A DNA stretch of 64,000 nucleotides from Donghicola sp041224595 (lineage in GTDB: Bacteria; Pseudomonadota; Alphaproteobacteria; Rhodobacterales; Rhodobacteraceae), in assembly GCF_041224595.1 (NCBI RefSeq), contig NZ_JBGFGN010000154.1:62001-126000 (forward strand), written 5' to 3'. Within the stretch, counting starts at the first letter, position 1, and every line of letters begins with the position of its first letter. Under the pieces are notes generated by a model, which saw only the letters and a list, made by a program, of their open reading frames with translations, searched no databases and was not told the origin of the DNA. Positions 33,450 through 42,486 of the stretch are shown in pieces. The translations under genes were made by a program, and so were the position numbers.

Positions 33450-36041
33450 ATGAGGATTAGGGTTATGAGTGGTGCAGTTATGTTCCTCGTCGGGCTGGCA
33501 AGCCTGGGAATTCTAGGCGGGTTGTCGGCCGGAGCAGGCGCAGACGACAGCAGCGAAAGCGAGCACGATAAGCTGGAGGGGACCGATCAGGATGATACCC
33601 TCGAGGGGCATGACGGGAACGACTTGCTCTTTGGATATGCGGGCGACGACTGGCTGAGCGGCGGCGATGGCGACGATACGATCTGGTCTGGTTCGGACAA
33701 TGACAGTGCTTATGGCGGTGCGGGCAACGATGATCTGTATGGCGAAACCGGCGATGACCACCTGATCGGCGGCGCCGGTGACGACTACGTGTCGGGCGGT
33801 GACGGCGTGGACATCATTTCGGGCAATGACGGAGCGGACGTGATCGACGGCGGCGCGGATGACGACGTCATCTCTGGCGGGCTGGATTCAGATACAATCG
33901 AAGGCGGCGACGGCAATGACTCCGTCGATGCCGGCGCGGGTCTAGACGTTGTGACCGCCGGGGCGGGTGATGACACTGTCGGCGGCGGTGCCGGCGATGA
34001 TCTGCTGTTCGGCAATCAGGCAATGCTCGACCAGATCGACGACTTTGACGCGCTGAGTGGTGCGCCGAACCTGACCGATGACAACTACGAGGCTTTGAAC
34101 AATATCCTCTCGGCGGCGCCGGATGACGAGGACGACGGAGACGATGTGTACGACGGCGGCGCGGGCGACGACATCATCTTTGACGGGCATTCGGATGTTG
34201 CCGACGAAGATCGTTTGTCCGGCGGCGAGGGCGATGACCTGATGATGGATTTTGACGGGGCCTCGCGGTTTTACGGCGGTCTTGGCGATGACACGATCGT
34301 CGCCGTGGACGGCTATGCAGCCGGTGCCAAAGGGGCGGATGTCCTGCGCGGTGATGCCGGTGATGACGTGCTATACGGCGATGACGAGGACACCATGACC
34401 GGCGGTGCCGGTGTGGACACGTTCAACGTTTACGTAGACTCCTTGGTCGCGGATAACGGCCAAGAAGGTGACGTCGATGGCATGGTGGTCATCGATGACT
34501 GGGAAGATGGCGAAGAGATCGTTCTGGACTACGACCCGATGCATGTTCTTGATGGCACCCAAACCGAGATCGAACTGCGTCTAGAGGAAGATACAGATCA
34601 GACCGGCAACTTTGCCTCTGTCTTCCAAGAAGAAGAGGGCCTGCGCGTTGAGTTCATGGGGCAGACCGTCATGTTCATCAAACATGCGGATCTGTCGGCG
34701 GTAGAGCACATCACGCTGCGCCAGTATGTACCCGATGAAACGGCAGAGGACTTTGAAACCGTCGGGACCGGCAGCGATAACACCATGAACGGTGATGCCA
34801 ATGCCAATGCGTTGCTCGGTGGAAACGGTGATGACACGATCTCTGGACTGGCGGGTGACGACACGCTGATCGGGGCCAGCGGCGACGATGACTTGGACGG
34901 CGGCGATGGCGACGATACCTTGAACGGTGGCGCCGGAAACGATGCGCTTTCTGGTGACGAGGGCGATGACAGCTTGTCTGGCGATGCGGGCGACGACACC
35001 CTGAATGGCGGCGCGGGTGCGGATCAGATCACGGCTGGCAACGGTGACGACCTGATTGATGGCGGCGACGACAATGACTCTGTCAGTGCCGCAAGCGGTG
35101 CGGATACCATCGAAGGCGGTGCGGGCGATGACACTCTGGAGGCCGGCGCTGGCGAAGACTTGGTCACTGCTGGTACAGGCGACGACAGTGTCGAAGGCGG
35201 CGAGGACAATGACATTCTCTTCGGCTATCAGGCAACGCTCGACCAGATTGATGACATGGATGCCCTGACCGCAGAGCCAAACCTGTCGGCCAACAACATC
35301 TATGCGCTGCGCGATGTCTCTTCCTTTGCGCCGGATGGCGAAGATGACGGGAACGACAGCTTTTACGGCGGTGCGGGCGACGACGTGATCTTTGACGGCT
35401 ATTCGCACTACCACGAACAAGGCGATGACATCGACTATGACCTGCTGGACGGTGGTGAGGGTAATGACCGCATCTATGACTTTGACGGTAAGTCCACGCT
35501 GAATGGCGGCGCGGGGGATGATGTTCTGGTTGCTGTCGAAGGCTATGCAAATTCCACCGTAAAGGATGATGACGTCAGTGACATCGACGAGTACGCGGAT
35601 ATTCTGCGCGGCGGTGACGGCAACGACACCTTGATCGGCGACGATGGCGACACCCTGATTGGTGGCGAGGGCAGCGATCTTTTCCGTGTCTATCTGGACT
35701 CGGTGATTTCTGACAACGGTCAGCACCTGTCCGTCGAGGACATGTCCACCATTGATGACTGGGAAGTGGGCGAGACGATCACCATCGACTATGACCCGAT
35801 GCACATTCTGGATGGAACGCTGGACGAAGAAGCGCTCGAAGCCTATCGCGGCAGCAACGAAGACCTGACCTTCTACCTGCGTCAGGAAGAAGAGGGCGTC
35901 AGTCTGGTGGTCTGGAATTCCGGGTTGGATACAGGATCGCCGCTACTCTTCATCAAGCACACCACGATTGACGAAGTGTCTCCCTATATCCAGTTCAATG
36001 AATACGTCCCCGAGAGCGAGGACCAGTTGATCCTGAATTAA
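33450..36041 (+). CDS. RTX calcium-binding protein with two tandem copies of one module
   Basis: An 863-residue, very acidic protein. Residues about 8-30 are a membrane anchor or signal (VMFLVGLASLGILGGLSAG). Two homologous halves follow, at about 48-430 and 446-860. Each has an array of calcium-binding nonapeptides (GGxGxDxUx), then a LLFGNQAMLDQIDD or ILFGYQATLDQIDD block, a DIIFDG(H/Y)S block, further nonapeptides, VVIDDW or STIDDW with DYDPMH(V/I)LDGT, and an end with MFIKHADL or LFIKHTTI and YVP. RTX proteins fold on calcium outside the cell, usually after type I secretion. No type I secretion genes are near. No enzyme domain is recognised. An alternative start is the ATG at 33465. Confidence 0.88.
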   Translation: MRIRVMSGAVMFLVGLASLGILGGLSAGAGADDSSESEHDKLEGTDQDDTLEGHDGNDLLFGYAGDDWLSGGDGDDTIWSGSDNDSAYGGAGNDDLYGETGDDHLIGGAGDDYVSGGDGVDIISGNDGADVIDGGADDDVISGGLDSDTIEGGDGNDSVDAGAGLDVVTAGAGDDTVGGGAGDDLLFGNQAMLDQIDDFDALSGAPNLTDDNYEALNNILSAAPDDEDDGDDVYDGGAGDDIIFDGHSDVADEDRLSGGEGDDLMMDFDGASRFYGGLGDDTIVAVDGYAAGAKGADVLRGDAGDDVLYGDDEDTMTGGAGVDTFNVYVDSLVADNGQEGDVDGMVVIDDWEDGEEIVLDYDPMHVLDGTQTEIELRLEEDTDQTGNFASVFQEEEGLRVEFMGQTVMFIKHADLSAVEHITLRQYVPDETAEDFETVGTGSDNTMNGDANANALLGGNGDDTISGLAGDDTLIGASGDDDLDGGDGDDTLNGGAGNDALSGDEGDDSLSGDAGDDTLNGGAGADQITAGNGDDLIDGGDDNDSVSAASGADTIEGGAGDDTLEAGAGEDLVTAGTGDDSVEGGEDNDILFGYQATLDQIDDMDALTAEPNLSANNIYALRDVSSFAPDGEDDGNDSFYGGAGDDVIFDGYSHYHEQGDDIDYDLLDGGEGNDRIYDFDGKSTLNGGAGDDVLVAVEGYANSTVKDDDVSDIDEYADILRGGDGNDTLIGDDGDTLIGGEGSDLFRVYLDSVISDNGQHLSVEDMSTIDDWEVGETITIDYDPMHILDGTLDEEALEAYRGSNEDLTFYLRQEEEGVSLVVWNSGLDTGSPLLFIKHTTIDEVSPYIQFNEYVPESEDQLILN

Positions 36042-36065
36042 ACTGGAAATGACAGGAAATTAATC

Positions 36066-36090
36066 GGGGGCGCATGGGCAATGCGCCCCC
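36066..36090 (+). terminator. Hairpin after the RTX gene
   Basis: GGGGGCGCAT and ATGCGCCCCC form a perfect ten-base stem with a five-base loop (GGGCA). The tail is only weakly T-rich (TTCGCCTT). Confidence 0.65.
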
Positions 36091-36176
36091 TTCGCCTTGC
36101 AATGGGCCAGAGGCGCGCATAGGTTCCGCCCGACACATTTCGGGCGATGCCCGCCGATTACAAAGGAACCATCCCA

Positions 36177-36461
36177 ATGGAAGCATTTGCGCAGTTCGTG
36201 CCTCTGATCCTCATCTTCGCGATCATGTACTTCCTGCTGATCCGCCCCCAGCAGAAAAAGATGAAAGAGCACCAGAACATGGTCGCTAACCTGCGCCGCG
36301 GCGATCAGGTTGTCACGCAGGGCGGTGTTATCGGCAAGGTTTCGAAGGTCAAAGACGACAACGAAGTCGAAGTTGAGATTGCAGAGAATGTGAAGGTCCG
36401 CGTTGTCAAAGCGACCATCACGCAGGTTCTCAGCAAGACCGAGCCTGCCAAGGCCGAGTAA
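36177..36461 (+). CDS. yajC: Preprotein translocase subunit YajC
   Basis: A 94-residue single-span inner-membrane protein that associates with SecDF. The helix lies at residues about 3-23 (FAQFVPLILIFAIMYFLLIRPQ), directly followed by the hallmark RPQQKKMKEHQNM and the GDQVVTQGGVIGKV beta segment. The ATG at 36177 has an AAGGA site nine bases upstream. It is the first gene of the yajC-secD-secF operon. Confidence 0.96.
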   Translation: MEAFAQFVPLILIFAIMYFLLIRPQQKKMKEHQNMVANLRRGDQVVTQGGVIGKVSKVKDDNEVEVEIAENVKVRVVKATITQVLSKTEPAKAE

Positions 36462-36492
36462 TCCGTCACTCGTTTTCAATAAGGGGCAGTCA

Positions 36493-38154
36493 ATGCTGCA
36501 ACTCGAGTTGTGGAAGCGCATCCTGATCTGGGGGCTCGTGGCCGCCGGATTGGTGCTTGCGCTGCCAAACCTGTTCTACTCTCGCGTGGAACAGTCGAAC
36601 GATGCCATTGCCGCGATCGAGGCGGGCATTGACACACCGGAAAACCAAGAGATCGCGGCCCAGTGGCCGTCCTTTCTGCCGTCGGGCTTGATCAATCTGG
36701 GTCTCGACCTGCGGGGCGGGGCGCACTTGCTGGCCGAGGTCAAGGTCGAGGACGTCTACGCGCAGCGGATGGAGGCCCTGTGGCCCGAAGTCCGCGACGC
36801 TCTGCGCGACGAGCGGGCCACTGTTGGCACCATTCGTCTGCAAGAGAGCGAGCCGGGCATTCTGCGGGTGCGCATCAGCCAGCCTGACGGAATGGCCACC
36901 GTGATCCAGACCGTCGAAGGTCTGGCTCGTCCGGTCACTAGCCTGACCGGCGCTGGTGCGACCGATCTGGCCGTCAGCTCTGACGGCGCCGATGTGGTGG
37001 TTCAACTGTCCGACGCTGAAAAGCAGGCGACAGACCAGCGCACTCTGAGCCAAGCGTTGGAGATCATTCGCCGCCGGATTGACGAGGTTGGCACACGCGA
37101 GCCGACTATTCTGCGCCAAGGTACCGACCGCATCTTGATTCAGGTGCCCGGTATCGGCAGTGCGGACGAAGTCAAAGAGATCATCGGCACCACCGCGCAG
37201 TTGACCTTCCAGCCTGTGATCAGCCGCACCACCAATGCAGAGACCAGCCCCGGCGTGGGCAACGAACTCTTGCCTGCGGTGGACGAGCCCGGCCTGTTCT
37301 ACGTGCTGGAGCAAGCGCCTGTCGTGACTGGCGAGCAGCTGACCGACGCGCAGCCTAGCTTTGACCAGAATGGCCGTCCTGCGGTGAACTTCCGCTTTAA
37401 CCCCCAAGGGGCGCGCAAGTTCGGCGACTACACTGCGGCCAACATCGGCAGCCCCTTTGCCATCGTTCTTGATGGCGAGGTGATCAGCGCCCCCACCATC
37501 CAGAGCCACATTCCGGGCGGTAGCGGCATCATCACCGGCAACTTCACCATCGAAGAAAGCACCAATCTCGCGGTTCTGTTGCGGGCAGGGGCTTTGCCTG
37601 CTGGGATGGACTTCCTTGAGGAACGGACCATCGGGCCGGAACTGGGGCAGGACAGCATCGATGCAGGTAAACTGGCCTGTATGGTCGCGGGTATCGCCGT
37701 TCTGGTGTTCATGTTCGCCAGCTATGGCCTGTTCGGGATTTTCGCCAACATCGCATTGATCATCAACGTGGCCATGGTGTTCGGCGTTCTGTCGATGCTG
37801 GGGGCGACCCTGACATTGCCGGGCATCGCGGGCATCGTTTTGACAATCGGTATGGCAGTGGACGCCAACGTGCTGATTTTCGAACGTATCCGCGAAGAGT
37901 TGAAAACCGCCAAGGGTCCGGCGCGCGCAATCTCCTTGGGCTATGAAAAGGCCCTGAGCGCGATTGTCGACGCCAACATCACCACCTTGATAACAGCGGT
38001 GATCCTGTTTGCAGCTGGCTCTGGTCCTGTGCGCGGCTTTGCCGTCACGCTGGGTCTGGGCATCATCACATCGGTCTTTACCGCCATCTACGTGACCCGC
38101 CTTCTGGTCGTCATGTGGTTCGAGCGGAAGCGGCCGAGAACCATCGAGGTCTGA
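36493..38154 (+). CDS. secD: Protein translocase subunit SecD
   Basis: A 553-residue RND-family protein that helps release preproteins from the SecYEG channel, using the proton gradient. Visible features are the first helix (ILIWGLVAAGLVLALPN), the GLDLRGGAHLLAEV block near residue 71, the large periplasmic P1 domain, and the DANVLIFERIREE motif in the fourth helix. The ATG at 36493 follows an AAGGGG site and fits homologues; an upstream ORF extension would overlap yajC. It lies 31 bases after yajC. Confidence 0.97.
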   Translation: MLQLELWKRILIWGLVAAGLVLALPNLFYSRVEQSNDAIAAIEAGIDTPENQEIAAQWPSFLPSGLINLGLDLRGGAHLLAEVKVEDVYAQRMEALWPEVRDALRDERATVGTIRLQESEPGILRVRISQPDGMATVIQTVEGLARPVTSLTGAGATDLAVSSDGADVVVQLSDAEKQATDQRTLSQALEIIRRRIDEVGTREPTILRQGTDRILIQVPGIGSADEVKEIIGTTAQLTFQPVISRTTNAETSPGVGNELLPAVDEPGLFYVLEQAPVVTGEQLTDAQPSFDQNGRPAVNFRFNPQGARKFGDYTAANIGSPFAIVLDGEVISAPTIQSHIPGGSGIITGNFTIEESTNLAVLLRAGALPAGMDFLEERTIGPELGQDSIDAGKLACMVAGIAVLVFMFASYGLFGIFANIALIINVAMVFGVLSMLGATLTLPGIAGIVLTIGMAVDANVLIFERIREELKTAKGPARAISLGYEKALSAIVDANITTLITAVILFAAGSGPVRGFAVTLGLGIITSVFTAIYVTRLLVVMWFERKRPRTIEV

Positions 38155-38155
38155 T

Positions 38156-39127
38156 ATGCGTCTGAAACTCGTACCACAGGAAACAAAGTGGGACTTCTTT
38201 GGTCGCGGCAAGCTGTGGCTTGGGATTTCGATCTTGATGATCTTTGTCGCGCTGGCCAGCTTCTTGCTGCAGGGCCTGAACTACGGCATCGACTTCCGTG
38301 GTGGTACCACCATCCGGACCGAGAGCGCGCAGCCGGTTGATGTGGGGGCCTATCGGGACGCCCTGTCGCCGCTGGAACTGGGGGACATCACCATCACAGA
38401 GGTGTTTGATCCCAGCTTCGAGGCCGACCAGCATGTCGCGATGATTCGCATTCAGGCGCAGGACGACACCGAATCCGTCAGCGCCGCGATGATCGCCGAT
38501 GTCGAAGCGGCAATGACCACAGTTGCGCCCGATGTGAAGTTCCTGTCCGTCGAGAGCGTTGGCCCCAAAGTCTCTGGCGAGCTGATCCAGACGGCGGTAC
38601 TGGCTGTGATCGCTGCGATTGGGACTGTGCTTGTGTACATCTGGCTGCGGTTCGAATGGCAGTTTGCCTTGGGCGCCGTGGTTGCGCTGGTGCACGACGT
38701 GGTTCTGACAATCGGCATCTTCTCGGAGCTACAGATCCGCTTTGACCTTGCGATCATCGCGGCGCTCCTGACCATCGTTGGGTATTCGCTGAACGATACT
38801 GTGGTTGTCTTTGACCGCGTCCGCGAGAACCTGCGCAAGTACAAGAAGATGAGCCTGAAGGACCTGCTCAACCTGTCGATCAACGAGACCTTGAGCCGGA
38901 CGTTTATGACCTCGTTCACCACGCTTGTGGCGCTGATTGCGCTGCTGGTTCTGGGGGGCGACGTGATCCGCGGGTTTGTCTTTGCGATGACCTGGGGGAT
39001 CGTGGTCGGTACTTACAGTTCGATCTTTGTCGCCTCGACCATCCTGCTGGTCTTGGGGGTCAAGCGAGATTGGACCAAGGACAAGGGCAGTCAGGAAGGC
39101 AACCAGTTTGCCAATATCGACGCCTAA
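38156..39127 (+). CDS. secF: Protein translocase subunit SecF
   Basis: A 323-residue partner of SecD. It has six helices and a small periplasmic domain. GIDFRGGTTI near residue 45 and NDTVVVFDRVRENLR in the fourth helix are the hallmark motifs. The ATG follows the secD stop after one base, so translation is coupled. A strong terminator ends the operon. Confidence 0.97.
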   Translation: MRLKLVPQETKWDFFGRGKLWLGISILMIFVALASFLLQGLNYGIDFRGGTTIRTESAQPVDVGAYRDALSPLELGDITITEVFDPSFEADQHVAMIRIQAQDDTESVSAAMIADVEAAMTTVAPDVKFLSVESVGPKVSGELIQTAVLAVIAAIGTVLVYIWLRFEWQFALGAVVALVHDVVLTIGIFSELQIRFDLAIIAALLTIVGYSLNDTVVVFDRVRENLRKYKKMSLKDLLNLSINETLSRTFMTSFTTLVALIALLVLGGDVIRGFVFAMTWGIVVGTYSSIFVASTILLVLGVKRDWTKDKGSQEGNQFANIDA

Positions 39128-39140
39128 GTGCACAATGCGA

Positions 39141-39168
39141 GGCGCGGGTCACTCCCGCGCCTTTTTCT
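39141..39168 (+). terminator. Rho-independent terminator after secF
   Basis: GGCGCGGG and CCCGCGCC pair around TCACT, followed by TTTTTC. Confidence 0.88.
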
Positions 39169-39190
39169 TTGGACGAGCGGAGAGTTTCCA

Positions 39191-39544
39191 ATGCGCATGA
39201 ACGAAGTGTCCTTTACCGACGCGATGCCCGTTGACGGGTACGGTCCTGGATTTTTCCGTGTCGGCGGTCAGGTGGTCGAAGGCGCTGTGCTGCTGTCCGA
39301 TACAGGCATTGCGCCGTGGGGCGGGTATGCGGATGCCGAAAGCCTGATGGCGCTGGTGGGCGACGTGGATGTGCTGTTCATCGGCACGGGCGCGGATGTC
39401 GCACATATTCCAGCGTATCTGCGGTCTCGGCTGGAAGAAGCAGGGCTTGGGGTCGAATCGATGACATCCCCTGCGGCGTGCCGGACCTATAACGTCCTGC
39501 TGAGCGAAGGGCGCCGGATTGCGGCGGCGCTGCTGCCTGTTTGA
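39191..39544 (+). CDS. Mth938-like domain-containing protein
   Basis: A 117-residue protein of the Mth938-like (DUF498/DUF598) family, relatives of the mitochondrial complex I assembly factor NDUFAF3. The pattern includes GYGPGFFRVGG near residue 19, VLFIGTGADVAHIP, and the C-terminal SMTSPAACRTYNVLLSEGRRIAAALLP. In alphaproteobacteria this gene often lies behind secDF and before ccmA, as here. An ATG six bases downstream (39197) is an alternative start. A GGAGAG site lies upstream. Confidence 0.88.
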   Translation: MRMNEVSFTDAMPVDGYGPGFFRVGGQVVEGAVLLSDTGIAPWGGYADAESLMALVGDVDVLFIGTGADVAHIPAYLRSRLEEAGLGVESMTSPAACRTYNVLLSEGRRIAAALLPV

Positions 39545-39574
39545 GGGCAGGGCCTTTGGCGGGCGCTGGTGCCG

Positions 39575-39599
39575 TGAGTATTTTTGGCAAAAAGAAGCA
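39575..39599 (+). repeat. Intergenic GAGTATTT repeat, short copy before ccmA
   Basis: GTGAGTATTTTTGGCAAAAA followed by GAAGC; only the right-hand core of the repeat is present, without the hairpin. Confidence 0.65.
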
Positions 39600-39697
39600 T
39601 GACTTTCGCGTTTTAAACGGGCACGGGCTCGGGCTGCGGCGGAATGCGCATAAGGTTGCGCTTTTCCTGAATGCGGCGCTGGGGTAGGTCTGTGGCG

Positions 39698-40315
39698 ATG
39701 GACCTGATTGTTTCTGATCTGACAGTTGCGCGCGGCGGTGTGCCGGTGCTGGAGGGGGTGAGCTTTGTGCTGACCTCTGGAGCGGCATTGGTGCTGCGCG
39801 GGCCGAATGGGGCGGGGAAAACCACGCTGCTGCGAACGGTTGCAGGATTGCAGCCACCCATGGCGGGGACGGTTGTTGGGGCCGAGGACCGGATTGCTTA
39901 TGCGGCCCATGCGGACGGGATCAAGCAGGTTCTGACCGTGGCCGAGAACCTATCGCTATGGGCGGATGTGTTCGGGCAGTCGGAGATCGAACCTGCGCTA
40001 GAGGCGTTCAACCTGAGGGATTTGCGGGATCGCGCGGCCGGGAGCCTGTCAGCAGGGCAGAAGCGCCGGCTGGGGCTGGCGCGGTTGATGGTCACGGGAC
40101 GACCAGTCTGGGTTCTGGACGAGCCGACGGTGTCGCTCGATGTGGCATCGGTTGCGCTCTTCGCAGATGCTGTTCGGGTGCATCTTGCGGCTGGGGGCAG
40201 TGCGCTGATGGCGACCCATATCGATCTGGGGCTTGAGACCGAGGTGCTGGACGTGACGCCGCACAAGGCCGTCTTGAGCACTGCGATCGAAGATTTTGAC
40301 GAGGCCTTTCTGTGA
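39698..40315 (+). CDS. ccmA: Heme ABC exporter ATP-binding protein CcmA
   Basis: A 205-residue ATPase that powers release of holo-CcmE from CcmCD with CcmB in cytochrome c maturation. The P-loop GPNGAGKTT is near residue 35, the signature SLSAGQKRRLGLAR near 120 and Walker B WVLDEPTVSLD near 145. The ATG at 39698 fits the family's MDLIVSDLTVAR start; an in-frame codon 27 bases earlier is less likely. It overlaps ccmB by four bases. Confidence 0.96.
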   Translation: MDLIVSDLTVARGGVPVLEGVSFVLTSGAALVLRGPNGAGKTTLLRTVAGLQPPMAGTVVGAEDRIAYAAHADGIKQVLTVAENLSLWADVFGQSEIEPALEAFNLRDLRDRAAGSLSAGQKRRLGLARLMVTGRPVWVLDEPTVSLDVASVALFADAVRVHLAAGGSALMATHIDLGLETEVLDVTPHKAVLSTAIEDFDEAFL

Positions 40316-40968
40316 TTGCACTGTTGGTACGGGATCTTCGCCTTGCGGTGCGGGCAGGGGGCGGCTTTGGGCTGGGCCTGGCGTTCTTTTTGATCGTGGT
40401 CGTGCTGGTGCCCTTTGGCGTTGGACCCGAAAGTGGGCTGCTGTCTAAGATCGCGCCGGGCGTGCTGTGGATCGGGGCCTTGCTGGCCTGCCTGCTGTCT
40501 TTGGACCGGATTTTCGCGCTGGATTGGGAGGACGGATCGCTGGATTTGCTGGCGACCGCGCCTGTGCCGCTCGAAGGGATCGTGTCGATGAAGGCGCTGG
40601 CCCATTGGCTGACCACGGGCTTGCCGCTGGTGCTGGCCGCGCCTGCGCTCGGGGTGCTCTTGAGTTTGCCCCAAGGGGGCTATGTGTGGCTGGTTGCATC
40701 TCTGGCTGTGGGAACCCCTGCGCTGAGCGTTATCGGGACTTTTGGCGCGGCGCTGACCGTGGGAATCAAGCGGGGCGGCTTGCTGTTGTCGCTGTTGGTG
40801 CTGCCGCTGTATGTGCCGACGCTGATTTTCGGCGCAGAGGTGGCGCGCCGCGGGGCCGAAGGGTTCGAGGTCATGACGCCACTCCTGATGCTTGGGGGGA
40901 TCACCTTTGGCACCCTCGCGCTTTTGCCATTTGCCAGCGCTGCCGTTTTGCGCATTAACCTGAGATAA
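40312..40968 (+). CDS. ccmB: Heme exporter protein CcmB
   Basis: A 218-residue inner-membrane protein with six helices, the permease partner of CcmA. It starts with GTG overlapping the ccmA stop (GTGA). The opening LLVRDLRLAVRAGGGFGLGLAFFLIVV, the RIFALDWEDGSLDLLATAP loop and ALGVLLSLP are typical. Confidence 0.96.
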   Translation: MIALLVRDLRLAVRAGGGFGLGLAFFLIVVVLVPFGVGPESGLLSKIAPGVLWIGALLACLLSLDRIFALDWEDGSLDLLATAPVPLEGIVSMKALAHWLTTGLPLVLAAPALGVLLSLPQGGYVWLVASLAVGTPALSVIGTFGAALTVGIKRGGLLLSLLVLPLYVPTLIFGAEVARRGAEGFEVMTPLLMLGGITFGTLALLPFASAAVLRINLR

Positions 40969-41004
40969 GCCCGTCCGGGCCACTGATCTGGAAAGGGAGC
41001 TTTC

Positions 41005-41733
41005 ATGTCGATCTGGCAATACGCCAACCCGAAGAAATTCATGGATACCACGGGGCCTCTGCTGCCGTGGATTGGTGGCGCGTCTCTGCTCTGCATTGTG
41101 ACGGGGCTGGTCTGGGGCTTCTTCTTTACCCCGGACGATTACCGTCAGGGCTCGACCGTCAAGATCATTTACCTGCATGTGCCGTCGGCGCTGATGGCGA
41201 TCAATGCGTGGTTCATGATGCTTGTGGCCAGTCTGATCTGGCTGATCCGTCGCCACCACGTGAGCGCGCTGGCGGCCAAGGCTGCAGCGCCTGTGGGCGC
41301 GACGATGACCGTGATAGCCCTACTGACCGGCGCAATCTGGGGCCAGCCGATGTGGGGGACATGGTGGGCGTGGGATCCGCGCCTGACCTCGTTCCTTGTG
41401 CTGTTCCTGTTCTATCTGGGCTACATGGCACTGTGGGCAGCGATCGAGAATGACGACACCGCCGCCGACCTGACCAGCATTCTGTGCCTTGTGGGGTCGG
41501 TCTTTGCGGTGCTGTCGCGCTATGCGGTGAACTTCTGGAACCAAGGGCTGCATCAGGGCGCGTCCCTTAGCTTGGATAAAGAGGAGAACGTGGCGGACGT
41601 GTTCTACCATCCGCTGCTTGTGTCGATTGCGGGCTTTGTCCTGCTGTTCATCTTCCTCGTGTTCCTAGGCACCCACACTGAAATCCGGGCGCGCCGGATG
41701 CGCGCGTTGCTGGCACGGGAGAGAATGGTTTGA
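41005..41733 (+). CDS. ccmC: Heme exporter protein CcmC
   Basis: A 242-residue, six-helix inner-membrane protein of the heme-handling family. It places heme on CcmE. The periplasmic tryptophan-rich motif WGQPMWGTWWAWDPRLTS near residues 112-129 and the flanking histidines (LHVPSA near residue 58 and GLHQGAS near 183) are intact. The ATG has a GGGAGC site upstream, 36 bases after ccmB. The stop and the ccmD start share one base (TGATG). Confidence 0.97.
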   Translation: MSIWQYANPKKFMDTTGPLLPWIGGASLLCIVTGLVWGFFFTPDDYRQGSTVKIIYLHVPSALMAINAWFMMLVASLIWLIRRHHVSALAAKAAAPVGATMTVIALLTGAIWGQPMWGTWWAWDPRLTSFLVLFLFYLGYMALWAAIENDDTAADLTSILCLVGSVFAVLSRYAVNFWNQGLHQGASLSLDKEENVADVFYHPLLVSIAGFVLLFIFLVFLGTHTEIRARRMRALLARERMV

Positions 41734-41888
41734 TGCCTGATCTTGGGAAATATGCGGACGCGGTTCTGTCGTCCTATGCGCTGTCTTTGCTGCTGTTGTT
41801 CGCTCTGGTTGGATGGGCCGTGATGCGGTCGCGCAAGACCCGCGCGGCGCTGGCAGAGGTGGAAGAGAGGATCAAAGGCCGTGGCTAA
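41733..41888 (+). CDS. ccmD: Heme exporter protein CcmD
   Basis: A 51-residue single-span membrane protein that is needed to release holo-CcmE. It has a short N-terminus, PDLGKYADAVLSSYALS, one helix of about 20 residues (LLLLFALVGWAVM) and the usual charged tail (RSRKTRAALAEVEERIK). The ATG overlaps the ccmC stop by one base and its end overlaps the GTG start of ccmG by eight bases. This short gene is easily missed. Confidence 0.9.
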   Translation: MPDLGKYADAVLSSYALSLLLLFALVGWAVMRSRKTRAALAEVEERIKGRG

Positions 41889-42414
41889 GTTGTCTCCTTT
41901 AATGATTTTGCCGCCCGTGATTTTCGGGGGTCTGGCAGCCATGTTCTATGTGGGCATGATGCGCGAAGATCCCGAGAGCCTGCCCAGTGCGCAGATCGGG
42001 CGCGAGGTGCCGGTGGTCTCGGTGACGCCGCTTGGCGGGGATCTGCCCTTTACCATCGAAGATCTGAAGGATGGCGAGGTGAAGCTGGTGAACTTCTGGG
42101 CCAGTTGGTGCGCGCCGTGTCGGGTCGAGCATCCAATGCTGACGGACTTGGCTGAGGAAGGAATCCCGATCTACGGCGTGAACTACAAGGACAAGCCAGA
42201 AGCGGCGATGAAGTTTTTGGCCGAGCTTGGCAATCCTTATTCCGCGATTGGGGCGGATGAGTCGGGCCGGATGGCGTTGGAGTGGGGCGTTTATGGTGTG
42301 CCCGAAACTTATTTGATCAACGGCGATGGCCAGATTGTCACGCGGATCGCGGGCCCGCTCTTGGAGCGGAACGTGGCAGACACCCTGCGTCCCGCCATCG
42401 AAGCGGCCCAATAA
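41881..42414 (+). CDS. ccmG: Thiol:disulfide interchange protein CcmG (DsbE family)
   Basis: A 177-residue membrane-anchored thioredoxin-like protein that keeps the CXXCH cysteines of apocytochrome c reduced. Residues about 5-25 form the anchor. The active site WCAPC has C77 and C80, and the cis-proline region GVYGVPETYLI is intact. The start is a GTG inside the last codons of ccmD. It ends the ccmABCDG operon; ccmE, ccmF and ccmH are not in this window. Confidence 0.95.
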   Translation: MAKLSPLMILPPVIFGGLAAMFYVGMMREDPESLPSAQIGREVPVVSVTPLGGDLPFTIEDLKDGEVKLVNFWASWCAPCRVEHPMLTDLAEEGIPIYGVNYKDKPEAAMKFLAELGNPYSAIGADESGRMALEWGVYGVPETYLINGDGQIVTRIAGPLLERNVADTLRPAIEAAQ

Positions 42415-42426
42415 CATTGTCAAAAG

Positions 42427-42455
42427 GAGCGCGCCTCTGGGTGAGGCGCGCGCTC
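42427..42455. terminator. Hairpin between ccmG and the chemoreceptor gene
   Basis: GAGCGCGCCTC pairs with GAGGCGCGCGCTC (two-base bulge) between two convergent genes. There is no strong T run on either side. Confidence 0.6.
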
Positions 42456-42486
42456 TATCTGTTTGGAATTGCTGCGCAATCCGGTT

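Noticed and set aside
33560..35700. Dense short repeats that could be read as a CRISPR or satellite array
   Set aside because: They are in frame and encode calcium-binding nonapeptides; units vary in sequence and no spacers exist.
36490..38211. A 573-residue open frame opposite secD
   Set aside because: It is an antisense shadow of secD with unordered, His/Gln-rich composition.
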